A stretch of DNA of 64,000 nucleotides from Verrucomicrobiota bacterium (GTDB lineage Bacteria; Verrucomicrobiota; Verrucomicrobiia; Limisphaerales; JADJPG01), in the NCBI GenBank assembly GCA_016713365.1, contig JADJPG010000004.1, forward strand, positions 168,565 through 232,564, given 5' to 3'. This document shows positions 1-8,241 of the stretch, in pieces. The notes beneath the pieces were generated by a model. That model saw only the letters and a program-made list of their open reading frames with translations, did not search any database and had not been told where the DNA came from. Every line of letters starts with the position of its first letter. Within the stretch, counting starts at the first letter, position 1. Position numbers and translations under genes: made by a program.

Positions 1-370
1 CGTTAAAATGAAATCACTATGACTCCTTTAACCCAGGCTCGAGACATTATCTCCGCTACGGTCGTAATGATTCTGTTCAATTGCTGTGGTCTTCAGGATC
101 TCTGTGCTGCGGGTGCCGAGTTGGAATTGTTTAATGGGCGAGACATGACGGGATGGCGGGCGCCGGCCGGAGATTGGTTGGCGGCCCGAGGAGTTTCCTT
201 GAGTGTCACCAACGAAAAGAGGTTCGAAATCCTCCCAGGCGCGGGTGTCCTGGTGAACGGCGCGAAAGGCACTACTCGGAACATCCTGTCGGAGATCGAG
301 CATGGCGACGTGGAAGCCCATATTGAGTTTGTAGTACTGACCGGGCTCAACTTTCTGGACCACGGATGTG

Positions 371-532
371 TTAGTCCAAGCATTGGTTTGAGTTTATGTT
401 TTTCTGCTTTCCTTGTCCATGCCCCGCGGAGGGGCGTAGCCCGACCGGAGCGGGCAGGCAATCGCCGCAAATCCCGCCGGGCTTGTAGCCCAGCCCGCTG
501 TGCGGCCTCACCTGATTGTATGCCGGAAGTCG
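371..532 (-). pseudogene. IS3-family transposase OrfB C-terminal fragment
   Basis: On the minus strand the frame reads YNQVRPHSGLGYKPGG from 520 downward, then runs to a TAA at 373-371. This is the hallmark C-terminal motif (YNxxRPHSxLGYxTP) of IS3-family rve-type transposases. The catalytic DDE core that should precede it is absent, so this is a remnant with no activity. Confidence 0.7.
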
Positions 533-979
533 CCCACCACCACCCCCTGCGTCCCAGTTGCTCCCGGTTCAACCCCCCGAACCGTCCAGAAGCTTTCCCA
601 AGCCGTTCTGCGGCCCTCAGGCTGCGCCGGCCGCTGCGCGGGGTCCCCGCGGCACCCCGCCCGCCTTTGCGCTGGTCGGGGCCCGCCCGCGCACCGCGGG
701 CTGCCCAGCCTTCGCGCAACGCGCAGAAGGGGAGTTGCCGGTTAGCGTCGCTCTCACCGTTCTCCGGGCGGGGCGGTCGCGCAAGTGGAACGTGGAGCGC
801 GCCAGCTTCAGATACCGGGCCTGCCTTGGGAACACAGTCCGGCTTTCACCTCTCCGCGCATACGCCCGGCGAGGGCCGGGCTCTTCCGGTCCACATCTCC
901 TCAGCTCTGAGCCCGTGTTCTCCGCTCGGGGTCGCGGCCGCCGCCTCGTCTGTGCCCAAACGCTCTTCACGGGGAAACG

Positions 980-1081
980 TCACGAGACGGCCCGGCAAAT
1001 CGCCATGATGGTCCGTTCGCGATCGCTTCCGCAGAATCGGATCTTGTCTTCCGTCGCTTGCCCTGGTCCTTTCTTGCCCAG
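980..1081 (-). pseudogene. Possible IS3 OrfA N-terminal fragment
   Basis: A short minus-strand frame next to the right inverted end reads TEDKIRFCGSDRERTIMAIC before a TGA at 982-980. The spacing of E-K-I-R, D-R-E-R-T-I and I-C-R resembles the helix-turn-helix start of IS3-family OrfA proteins. The match is short and the frame has no clear start, so the assignment rests mainly on its position inside the element. Confidence 0.4.
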
Positions 1082-1536
1082 ACTATCACTTCACGCGGCC
1101 TGAAAAAGCTGAGTCATGTCACCTCGACAGCTTGGGAGTGACGTCGCCGAAATATGGCGATTGCGGTGGCATTTACGCGAGTTGCAGCGATCCGAAGCCT
1201 GATTCAAAAGGCACGCCTCCTTCAGTCAACGCCGCCAAACCACCAGGTGAATGGCAATCGTTTGATGTCGTCTTCCGTGCGCCACGATTTGATGCGGCTG
1301 GGAAGAAGACCGAGAACGCGCGCTTTGTGAAGGTTGTGCACAATGGCAAGGTCATTCACGCAAATGTGGAATCACCTCGTCCGACTTGTGCGGCTCACTG
1401 GTTGGATGAAAAGGCCAAAGGCCCGCTCATGCTGCAGGGCGATCACGGGCCAGTCGCGTATCGAAACATCAAGCTGAAGCACGTGACGCTGGACTGAGCT
1501 ACGGTGCCGCCCATCGCCAGTTGAAAAGGGTCTGCG

Positions 1537-1800
1537 CTATTTCCTCTCCGTTTTCACGGCGGCTTTTGTGGATTTGCTGCTGCCGCCTTTCTTGCCAGTG
1601 CCCGCTGTCATGACGGTGCCCGTAAGCACTCCTACGGCGAAGAACGCGAAATACATCAGGGCCGCCGGTTGCTTGATCACTTGTTGGAGAACGGGAGGAA
1701 GCGTGAAATCCACGGTGCCGCGGTTGTGCATTCCCATGAGCACGAGCAGCAAAAGAATCAGGATAAAAAACAACGTTTTGAGCAGCAGCTTCGCGTTCAT
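1537..1800 (-). CDS. LapA/DUF1049-like small membrane protein
   Basis: 87 residues. An N-terminal hydrophobic segment (about 5-23, ILILLLLVLMG) and a second one (about 46-66, ALMYFAFFAVGVLTGTV) flank a short loop containing HNRGTVDFTLPP. A basic Ser/Lys-rich cytoplasmic tail follows. This two-helix layout with an N-x-V-F strand between the helices is that of the LapA (DUF1049) family of inner-membrane proteins, linked in other bacteria to envelope assembly. It lies divergent from the sensor kinase gene. The family call is by architecture only. Confidence 0.6.
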   Translation of the reverse strand: MNAKLLLKTLFFILILLLLVLMGMHNRGTVDFTLPPVLQQVIKQPAALMYFAFFAVGVLTGTVMTAGTGKKGGSSKSTKAAVKTERK

Positions 1801-1952
1801 AAAATTTCTGGAGGCGGACGATAGGCCCGGTCGTTGGGAGCGTCAATGGCGAGTCGGACGCGTTGTTCGCGAGGTGCCGGTGCTTGATTCGCCTCCGGGT
1901 CGCCGGCATGCTCCGCCCATTCCTTGGCCGCGAGTTTTTTCGTGCGGCGTGG

Positions 1953-4900
1953 ATGAAAATGCGATTGCTCAACCCATTCCGCGTCTGGATTTCTTGCCTC
2001 GTGTGCTTCTGGCTGGCGCTGGCCTTTGCCCGACAGACGTGCGCTGAGAGTGTCTCGTCCGCTGCGGGAGGGCACTACACCATCGACACGTGGGAGAACG
2101 ACGATGGGTTGCCGCAGAATTCCATCATCTCGATGACCCAGACGCGGGACGGCTATCTGTGGTTGGGAACTATCAACGGTCTCGTTCGTTTCGATGGCGT
2201 GCGCTTTACGGTGTTCAACGAGAATAACACGCCCGGCCTCGGGAGCAGTCCCATTGTCAGCTTGTTCGAGGATCGACGAGGGAATCTCTGGATCGGCAGT
2301 GAGCTTTCCGGAGTTCTGGTGGCGCGGGATGGCAAGGTTACCAGCCTTGGGATCGGAGTGGGAAATCGCGACAGCCGCGTTCGATCCTTTTGCGAGGATG
2401 CGGAAGGTGCTGTGTGGATGTGTACCCGGGATGGCCAGCTCTGGCGCCACAAGGACGGAACGGCGAATGTCTTCGTAACCGGCGCGAACCGCAATTCTGG
2501 CTATCGTTCGGTCATGGCGGATGAATCGGGTCGCATTTGGGTCGGCACCGATCAGGCGACCTTCGCCGTCGATCCAAGCTCCGATTTCGCACGCAGTGAG
2601 TTGCGCTCCTATCTCATACGTCCCACGCCGGTGCTGGATCTGTTCGAGCCTCTGCTGGTGCCGGGTCGGAACGGAGGCTTCTGGCGTTTTGGGAACAAGC
2701 TCATCGAACGTTGGGACACGAATGGCGTGGGCCGCCTGTTTAGTTCGTATGCGTGGACAGCGACGGTGACATCCGCGTGCGAGGATCGCGCCGGCAATTT
2801 GCTGGTGGGCACGCTGGGCGATGGGACGTTTCGTTTTGATCCGTCCGGAGAGGTGACTCAGCTTTCTTCCAACCAAATGATGTACGTGCTTTCCATGCTG
2901 GTGGATCGTGAGGAGACCATCTGGGTGGGGACGGACGGAAATGGGCTGAGCCGTTTGAAGCCACGCTTGTTTCAGGTGATCGAGCCGACGCGCGGGTTGA
3001 CGGTCCGGTCCGTGGCGGAAGATGCGCAGGGCGCCAAGTGGATGGGATTTAATGTGGGAGCGGGTTACTTAAAAGATGGCGTGTTCCGCAGTTTTGGTCA
3101 GCCGGAAGGGTTTTTGATGAACGTCTCGGTTCTTTCGATCCTCGCCGATCGGCGCGGGCAAGTTTGGGCAGGCACGGCTGGCGCCTTGTTCACGCTGCAG
3201 AACGAAAAGTTTGTGCTCAGGGGAGTGCAGACGACGGTGCCCGCCATGCACGAGGACCGTGCAGGCATCGTGTGGATTGGAACTCGCGATGGGTTGCTGA
3301 GAACGGACGGTGTGAGTGCGCGGCTTTTTACCTCCACCAACGGATTGTCTGCGGACGATGTCAGCGCCATCGCCGATGATCGTTCGGGCAACCTCTGGGT
3401 GGGCACCAGAACCGCGGGGTTGAATCGTTTCCGGGAGGGCAAGTTTACGACGATTCACCGGGCCGATGGTCTGCCCAGCGATGAAGTGTCGTGCCTCTTC
3501 GTCGATGCCGATGACGCTCTGTGGGTCGGAACCCTCGGGATGGGGATGGCGCGGTTCAAGGACGGTCGATGGACGCGTTTCTCGACCAGGGACGGTTTGG
3601 TCAGCAATACCATTGGTTACATCATCGAGGACGGCGAGGGTTACTTGTGGATTGGCTCCAATGCCGGCTTGATGCGCGTGCGGCGGAAGTCTCTCGATGA
3701 CCGAGCCGACGGGCGGACTGGCTCGCTGGATGTTCGATTCTTTGGCCGTGCGGATGGATTACCGACCCGCGAATGCACAAGCGGCTCGCAACCGGCGGCC
3801 TTGCGTGGGCGCGATGGGCAGATGTGGTTTCCCACCACGAAGGGCTTGGTGACCGTTGACCCACGCAAGATCGAGCCGAATACGAATCCGCCTCTGGTCA
3901 GCATCGAAATGGTAATTGTGGACGGTGAGGAAAAAGGGCTGGCGGCAATTCGGAAACGTCCCACCGGTGCGTTTACCCTGACGCCGGATCGTGAACATCT
4001 GGAGATCAGTTTCACCAGCCTCAATCTGAACTTGCCGGAGCGCGATCGGCGTTTCAAGTATCGCCTGCTCGGCCACGAGAATGACTGGATCGAAGCGGGC
4101 AACTCCCGCGTCGTCCATTACAGCAAACTTCCGCCCGGCCAGTATCGTTTTCAAGTCATCGCCCGCAACGAGGACGGCGTATGGAACGAGCGCGGCAGTG
4201 AAGTGGCGATCGTCGTCGAGCCGCCCTTCTGGCGGACGTGGTGGTTCCTCGGCGTCGTGTTCGCGTCGGTGCTCGGCATGGTCGCGGGTGTCGTGCATTA
4301 CATCTCGACCCAAAAACTGCAGCGTCAGCTGGCCGACATGCGCCAGCAGGAAGCGTTGGAAAAGGAGCGATCGCGCATCGCCCGTGACATTCACGATCAG
4401 CTCGGCGCGAACCTCACCCAAGTGTCGTTACTGGGCGAATTGATCGAGGGCGACAAGGATCAGCCCGAGGAGGTCGCCTCGCACGCGAAGCAGATTCAGT
4501 CGACGGCTCTCGAGACATCCCGCGCGTTGGACCAGATCGTGTGGACGGTGAATCCATCCAACGACACGCTCGACGGCCTGGTGAATTACCTCTGCAAGTA
4601 TGCGCAGGAGTATCTCGCGATGGCGGGATTAAAGTACCGGCTGGAAGTGCCGCCCGATTTGCCGAACACCCCGATCACGCCGGAGATTCGGCACAACCTG
4701 TTCCTCGCAGCGAAGGAAGCGATCAACAACGTGGTGAAACATGCGCAGGCGGATTCAGCCTGGCTGCGATTGAAGATCGAGCCCGGGCGTTTCACAATTG
4801 AAGTGCAGGATGACGGCAAGGGGCCGGCTGGGATGAATGAGAAGCGCGCGCTGTCGAGAAACGGATTGCGCAACATGGGCAAACGACTTGAAGATGTGGG

Positions 4901-4976
4901 CGGCAAGTTTGAAATCGGCCCGGCGCCTGAGCGCGGCACGTTGGTGCGACTCGTGGCACCGCTGGGCAAATCCTGA
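1953..4976 (+). CDS. Reg_prop/Y_Y_Y sensor histidine kinase
   Basis: The ATG at 1953 is chosen because it gives a good signal peptide (KMRLLNPFRVWISCLVCFWLALA); the open frame extends 90 bases further up without one. The periplasmic part is a series of Reg_prop propeller repeats (GYLWLGTINGLVRFDG, GNLWVGTRTAGLNRF and others), then a Y_Y_Y domain (about 690-760) and one membrane helix (about 765-784). The cytoplasmic part is a HisKA_3 dimerisation domain with phospho-acceptor H814 in RDIHDQLG, and a HATPase_c domain with N- and G-box motifs (EAINNVVKHAQ, VQDDGKG, NGLRNMGKRL). There is no fused receiver. It should signal through the regulator 6 bp downstream. Such receptors often respond to polysaccharide fragments, but the ligand here is unknown. 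Confidence 0.9.
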   Translation: MKMRLLNPFRVWISCLVCFWLALAFARQTCAESVSSAAGGHYTIDTWENDDGLPQNSIISMTQTRDGYLWLGTINGLVRFDGVRFTVFNENNTPGLGSSPIVSLFEDRRGNLWIGSELSGVLVARDGKVTSLGIGVGNRDSRVRSFCEDAEGAVWMCTRDGQLWRHKDGTANVFVTGANRNSGYRSVMADESGRIWVGTDQATFAVDPSSDFARSELRSYLIRPTPVLDLFEPLLVPGRNGGFWRFGNKLIERWDTNGVGRLFSSYAWTATVTSACEDRAGNLLVGTLGDGTFRFDPSGEVTQLSSNQMMYVLSMLVDREETIWVGTDGNGLSRLKPRLFQVIEPTRGLTVRSVAEDAQGAKWMGFNVGAGYLKDGVFRSFGQPEGFLMNVSVLSILADRRGQVWAGTAGALFTLQNEKFVLRGVQTTVPAMHEDRAGIVWIGTRDGLLRTDGVSARLFTSTNGLSADDVSAIADDRSGNLWVGTRTAGLNRFREGKFTTIHRADGLPSDEVSCLFVDADDALWVGTLGMGMARFKDGRWTRFSTRDGLVSNTIGYIIEDGEGYLWIGSNAGLMRVRRKSLDDRADGRTGSLDVRFFGRADGLPTRECTSGSQPAALRGRDGQMWFPTTKGLVTVDPRKIEPNTNPPLVSIEMVIVDGEEKGLAAIRKRPTGAFTLTPDREHLEISFTSLNLNLPERDRRFKYRLLGHENDWIEAGNSRVVHYSKLPPGQYRFQVIARNEDGVWNERGSEVAIVVEPPFWRTWWFLGVVFASVLGMVAGVVHYISTQKLQRQLADMRQQEALEKERSRIARDIHDQLGANLTQVSLLGELIEGDKDQPEEVASHAKQIQSTALETSRALDQIVWTVNPSNDTLDGLVNYLCKYAQEYLAMAGLKYRLEVPPDLPNTPITPEIRHNLFLAAKEAINNVVKHAQADSAWLRLKIEPGRFTIEVQDDGKGPAGMNEKRALSRNGLRNMGKRLEDVGGKFEIGPAPERGTLVRLVAPLGKS

Positions 4977-4982
4977 GATCGC

Positions 4983-5609
4983 ATGGCCACCAAAGTATCA
5001 CTAGTCGAAGACAGCGACCAGTTGCGCGGCACCCTCGCCCGCGTGGTGGGACGCGCGGACGGCTTTGAATGCATCAGCCAATACGGCAGCGCGGAGGAGG
5101 CGGTGGAAGGTTTGCCGAAGGACAAGCCGAACGTCGTGCTGATGGACATCAATCTGCCCGGCATGAACGGCGTGGAGTGCGTGCGCAAGTTGAAGCAGGT
5201 GCTGCCTGACACGCAGGTAATCATGCTGACGGCCTACGAGGACACGGAGAACATTTTCAATTCACTCGCGGCTGGCGCTTCGGGCTATTTGCTCAAGCGA
5301 TCATCGAGCGCGGAGATATTGCAGGCGATCAAGGACGTGCTGAAGGGTGGGTCCCCAATGACGGCGCACATCGCGCGCAAGGTCGTGCAGAGTTTTCAGC
5401 GGTCTGGCGCTTCGCAACAGGCGACGGAGAACTTGTCGCAGCGCGAGCAGGAGGTGCTCGATGCGCTGGCGCAGGGGCTCATCTACAAGGAAATCGCCGA
5501 GAAGCTCGGCATCAGCTACGAAACCGTCCACACCTACGTGCGCCGCATCTACGAAAAACTGCAGGTGCGCACGCGCACGGAAGCGGTCGCGAAGTTTCTC
5601 CGGCGCTAG
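4983..5609 (+). CDS. NarL/FixJ-family response regulator
   Basis: 208 residues. An N-terminal receiver domain has acidic residues near the start (VEDSD), phospho-acceptor D55 in VLMDINLPG, and MLTAYED and KRSSS motifs later in the fold. The C-terminal LuxR-type helix-turn-helix reads LSQREQEVLDALAQG and YKEIAEKLGISYETVHTYV. It starts 6 bp after the kinase stop, so the two form a two-component operon. The stop (TAG 5607-5609) overlaps the stop of the convergent ribH gene by sharing a CTAG. Confidence 0.93.
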   Translation: MATKVSLVEDSDQLRGTLARVVGRADGFECISQYGSAEEAVEGLPKDKPNVVLMDINLPGMNGVECVRKLKQVLPDTQVIMLTAYEDTENIFNSLAAGASGYLLKRSSSAEILQAIKDVLKGGSPMTAHIARKVVQSFQRSGASQQATENLSQREQEVLDALAQGLIYKEIAEKLGISYETVHTYVRRIYEKLQVRTRTEAVAKFLRR

Positions 5610-6106
5610 AGCGTCGTGGTGATTTCCACGGTGGGCGGAACGAGGTCCTTCATCACTTCCGCCATCTCCAATGCGGTCTGCGCTGCTTCGGTCCCGCGGT
5701 TATGATCCTTGCTCAGGCAGCGTTCCTTCGCCTGCTTTTCATTCTCCAGCAGCAGCACCTCGTGGATGATCGGGATTTCGTGCAGCGCCTGGACTTGCGA
5801 GAGCGTGTTGCTGACGGCTTCCCCGACGTGCTGGGCGTGGGTGGTGGCGCCGCGGAGAATCACGCCGAGGCAGATGATCGCAGAGAGAGCAGGGTGGCTG
5901 GCCCGCGCGAGCTTCGCAGCGACCACGGGAATCTCGTAAGCGCCAGGAACGCGAATCACTCGCACGCTGTCGGCGCCTGCTTCTTCCAGGCAGGCTTGAG
6001 CGGCGTTCAGCATCGCGTCCACGTAGCGTGCGTTATACTTGGAGGCGACGATGGCGTAGTGGCCGCCAACTTTCCGGACTTCGGACTTCTTGTTTTTCTT
6101 CAACAT
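5606..6106 (-). CDS. ribH: 6,7-dimethyl-8-ribityllumazine synthase
   Basis: 166 residues, the usual length. It condenses 5-amino-6-ribitylaminouracil with 3,4-dihydroxy-2-butanone 4-phosphate to make the riboflavin precursor. Conserved stretches include ASKYNARYVDAML near the N-terminus, VPGAYEIPV, CLGVILRGATTHAQHVGEAV (substrate-binding loop with the family His) and DHNRGTEAAQTALEM. The N-terminus is Lys-rich. It lies downstream of ribBA on the same strand with an 83 bp gap, so co-transcription is likely; the gap contains short repeated words (ATTCGTGA, GCATCACGCA) and no gene. Confidence 0.95.
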   Translation of the reverse strand: MLKKNKKSEVRKVGGHYAIVASKYNARYVDAMLNAAQACLEEAGADSVRVIRVPGAYEIPVVAAKLARASHPALSAIICLGVILRGATTHAQHVGEAVSNTLSQVQALHEIPIIHEVLLLENEKQAKERCLSKDHNRGTEAAQTALEMAEVMKDLVPPTVEITTTL

Positions 6107-6189
6107 AGGAATCGTGATTGGTAATCCGTGATTCGTGAGTGGAGTTCGTGTCGTCGCTCTTATTTTGCTGACGCATCACGCAACACTCG

Positions 6190-7389
6190 TCACACCAAGT
6201 GCCCGAGCTTTTCGCGTTTGGTCTTCAGATACTTTGCGTTGTGCGGGTTGGGCGCGATGCGAATGGGTACCTGCTCAACGATCTCCAATCCATACCCTTC
6301 GAGCCCGACAATCTTCTTCGGGTTGTTCGTCAGCAGTCGAATCGTGCGCAAGCCGAGGTCCGCGAGAATTTGTGCACCCAGACCGTATTCGCGCAGGTCC
6401 ATCTTGAAGCCGAGTTTCAGATTCGCCTCCACCGTGTCGTAGCCTTTCTCCTGCAGCTTGTAGGCCTGAATCTTCGGGCCGAGACCGATGCCGCGTCCTT
6501 CCTGGCGCATATACAAAATCACGCCGCAGCCCGCGTCGGCGACTTGTTGCATCGCCTGATGCAGCTGTGGTCCGCAGTCGCAGCGGCGCGAGCCGAACAC
6601 GTCTCCAGTCAGGCATTCGCTGTGGACGCGGACGAGCACCTTCTTCTTGTTGGCGACGTCGCCTTTGACGAGCGCAAGGTGGTGCTGGCCGTCAGTCGTC
6701 GCGCGATAGAGGTGGAGTTGAAAGTCGCCGTAGTCGGTCGGCATCTTGATGACCTCGACCCGCTCGACGAGTTTCTCGCGCGAGCGCCGGAACTTGATCA
6801 GCGCCTCGATGGTGCCGAGCTTGAGCTTGTGTTTCTTTGCGAACTTCACGAGGTCCGGCAGTCGCGCCATCGAACCATCGTCCTTCAGCACTTCGCAGAT
6901 GACGCCAATCGGCCGGCAGCCGGCGAGCTTCACCAAATCCACCGCGGCCTCGGTGTGACCGGCGCGCTGGAGAACGCCGCCGGAGCGCGCACGCAGCGGA
7001 AAGACGTGGCCGGGTTGAACGAGATCCTCCGGCACGGCGGTGGGATCTGCCATCACCTTGATCGTTTCCGCACGGTCCGCCGCGCTGATGCCGGTGGTGA
7101 CGCCGCGCGCGGCATCGACGCTGACTTGGAAATCGGTTTTGAACGACTCCCGGTTCTGGGAAACCATCCGTTCGATGCCGAGTTGCTTGAGCCGATCCTC
7201 GGTGGTGGGCACGCAGATGAGACCGCGGCCGAAGCGGGCCATGAAGTTAATCGCCTTGGGCGTGACGTGTTCCGCCGCCATGATCAAGTCGCCCTCATTC
7301 TCGCGATCGGCATCGTCGACGATGATGACCATCCGGCCTTTGCGGAGGTCTTGAACGACGGATTCGATGCTGGCAAAGGGCGATTTCAT
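6190..7389 (-). CDS. ribBA: Bifunctional DHBP synthase / GTP cyclohydrolase II
   Basis: 399 residues. The N-terminal half is RibB (makes 3,4-dihydroxy-2-butanone 4-phosphate from ribulose 5-phosphate), with VDDADRENEGDLIMAAE and RAGHTEAAVDL motifs. The C-terminal half is RibA (GTP cyclohydrolase II), with the zinc-binding CLTGDVFGSRRCDCG and the RQEGRGIGL loop. Together with ribH downstream this supplies both inputs to lumazine synthesis. I saw no FMN riboswitch in the roughly 90 bases before the start codon. Confidence 0.96.
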   Translation of the reverse strand: MKSPFASIESVVQDLRKGRMVIIVDDADRENEGDLIMAAEHVTPKAINFMARFGRGLICVPTTEDRLKQLGIERMVSQNRESFKTDFQVSVDAARGVTTGISAADRAETIKVMADPTAVPEDLVQPGHVFPLRARSGGVLQRAGHTEAAVDLVKLAGCRPIGVICEVLKDDGSMARLPDLVKFAKKHKLKLGTIEALIKFRRSREKLVERVEVIKMPTDYGDFQLHLYRATTDGQHHLALVKGDVANKKKVLVRVHSECLTGDVFGSRRCDCGPQLHQAMQQVADAGCGVILYMRQEGRGIGLGPKIQAYKLQEKGYDTVEANLKLGFKMDLREYGLGAQILADLGLRTIRLLTNNPKKIVGLEGYGLEIVEQVPIRIAPNPHNAKYLKTKREKLGHLV

Positions 7390-7431
7390 TGTGCGGGTGA
7401 AGCTAATCAGCCGGTGTTGATCGGCGGCAAC

Positions 7432-7461
7432 AAAAAACCCTGCCCGCGTGAACGGGCAGGG
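7432..7461 (-). terminator. Rho-independent terminator
   Basis: A perfect 9-bp stem (CCCTGCCCG 7438-7446 with CGGGCAGGG 7453-7461) has a 6-nt loop. On the minus strand it is followed by TTTTTT (complement of 7432-7437). It lies just after the stop of the small minus-strand gene at 7482-7652 and would insulate it from ribBA. Confidence 0.88.
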
Positions 7462-7481
7462 TCTTCTTGGTTAACCGAAGG

Positions 7482-7652
7482 TTAACGACGGACCATGAGC
7501 AGCTCAGCGCCCTTGACCTGGGTGCTGGCTTTCTTGGCCGTGGCCTTCGAGCACGCGGCGGCTTTGGTCTTGGCGCAGCAGGCTTCACCAGCCTGAACCG
7601 CAGTCACGGATGCAAACGCCGCCAGAACGGAGCAGATGAGGAGTTTTTTCAT
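7482..7652 (-). CDS. Small secreted Cys/Lys-rich protein, unknown
   Basis: 56 residues starting MKKLLICSVLAAFASVTAVQA, a textbook signal peptide with likely cleavage after AQA-type residues near 21. The mature part is about 35 residues, rich in Ala and Lys, with Cys at about 25, 26 and 34 (GEACCAKTKAAACSK). The frame stays open a further 660 bases upstream, but that part is low-complexity Pro/Arg translation of a G-tract region and is not coding. A strong terminator follows the gene, which supports real expression. The function is unknown; a metal-binding or structural periplasmic peptide is only a guess. Confidence 0.6.
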   Translation of the reverse strand: MKKLLICSVLAAFASVTAVQAGEACCAKTKAAACSKATAKKASTQVKGAELLMVRR

Positions 7653-8241
7653 ACGCGAGACAAGTAGCCGATCTTTTGTCCCGATGCAAGGGAGCTTCTT
7701 CGTTGGCGGGCCGCCGTGCGCTGGCTGATCGAAGGGACCAGCTTTGTGGTTCGGGATGGGCACCGCCCGCTCAGCTGGTGCGGCCCTGTTTGATAAGTCT
7801 TCTGGGCGCTGGCGTGGAAGCAGGCCGAATCCTTTCATCCGTGTTGGTGTGTTCGGGTAACTGTGGGGGTGGGGGGCTGGGCCTGGGGGGGGGGTTGCGC
7901 CGCGGCGGGGCGGGCTGGAGGCGGGAGGCGGCCGTTCGATTGCGGCGTTGTGCCTGCCGGTTGAAAAAGTTGCGAGCTTGTCCGGGGGGCCGCTTGGGGG
8001 TCCACACTCCGGGAGGGGTGGGGGGGGGCCTTGTGGGGCGGGGGGGCGGTAGCCGCCGTGGGGGGACGGCCGCCAAGATTGAAGACAGCTTGAGTTACTT
8101 CCTCGGCAGGTGCGGATCTTTGCACCTGCCGCCGCGCCGCCGAATAGACGAGATTGGCGGGGCCTTGTGCCGCGAGTGTGCAAGTTCAAGCCAAGGCGAT
8201 GTCGGGGTGACAAGACTTTGGGATTCTGATGGGAGCCAGCT
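7653..8241. other. Gene-free region with clustered G-tracts
   Basis: About 590 bp without a credible gene. From about 7864 to 8070 the plus strand carries repeated runs of 4 to 10 G (for example 7864-7894 and 8011-8046), which produce long open but compositionally biased frames on both strands. The segment would hold the promoter of the small minus-strand gene and of the plus-strand propeller gene, but I could not place either with confidence. Confidence 0.6.

Larger units (their letters stand above)
338..1121 (-). mobile_element. Decayed IS3-family insertion sequence
   Basis: The element is bounded by imperfect inverted ends: the left end starts TGACCGGGCTCAACTTTCTG, and the right end, read inward on the minus strand, starts TGACATGACTCAGCTTTTTC. 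About 11 of the first 15 positions agree. On the minus strand the right end is followed by an OrfA-like fragment, and the left end is preceded by an OrfB C-terminus ending at 371. Intact IS3-family elements are about 1.2-1.5 kb; this one is 784 bp and its middle (about 540-980) is very GC-rich with no recognisable transposase. No target duplication is visible, and part of the host gene is missing. Confidence 0.65.
19..1497 (+). pseudogene. DUF1080 (3-keto-disaccharide hydrolase-type) gene, disrupted
   Basis: The first 106 codons read as a signal peptide followed by the typical DUF1080 N-terminus (LFNGRDMTGW, GDVEAHIEFVV). The family C-terminus resumes in the same orientation near 1122 (LGVTSPKYGDCGGIY, then VAYRNIKLKHVTLD) and ends at the TGA at 1495-1497. 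Between them lie about 780 bases of foreign sequence (338-1121). About 20 conserved residues, the GSNSGVYF to EVQ-x-DSW part of the fold, are missing, so removing the insert would not restore the gene. DUF1080 proteins are secreted glycoside-active proteins that are abundant in Verrucomicrobiota and Planctomycetota. The product is very probably non-functional. Confidence 0.8.

Noticed and set aside
338..1121. Direct target-site duplication around the IS remnant
   Set aside because: Flanking bases (GTAC on the left, CCTC on the right) do not match.
7390..7481. FMN riboswitch before ribBA
   Set aside because: The sequence before the ribBA start is short and taken up by the neighbouring terminator; no RFN-element motifs were found.
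6199..7485. Long plus-strand frame opposite ribBA
   Set aside because: It mirrors the ribBA codons on the opposite strand and has no family motifs.
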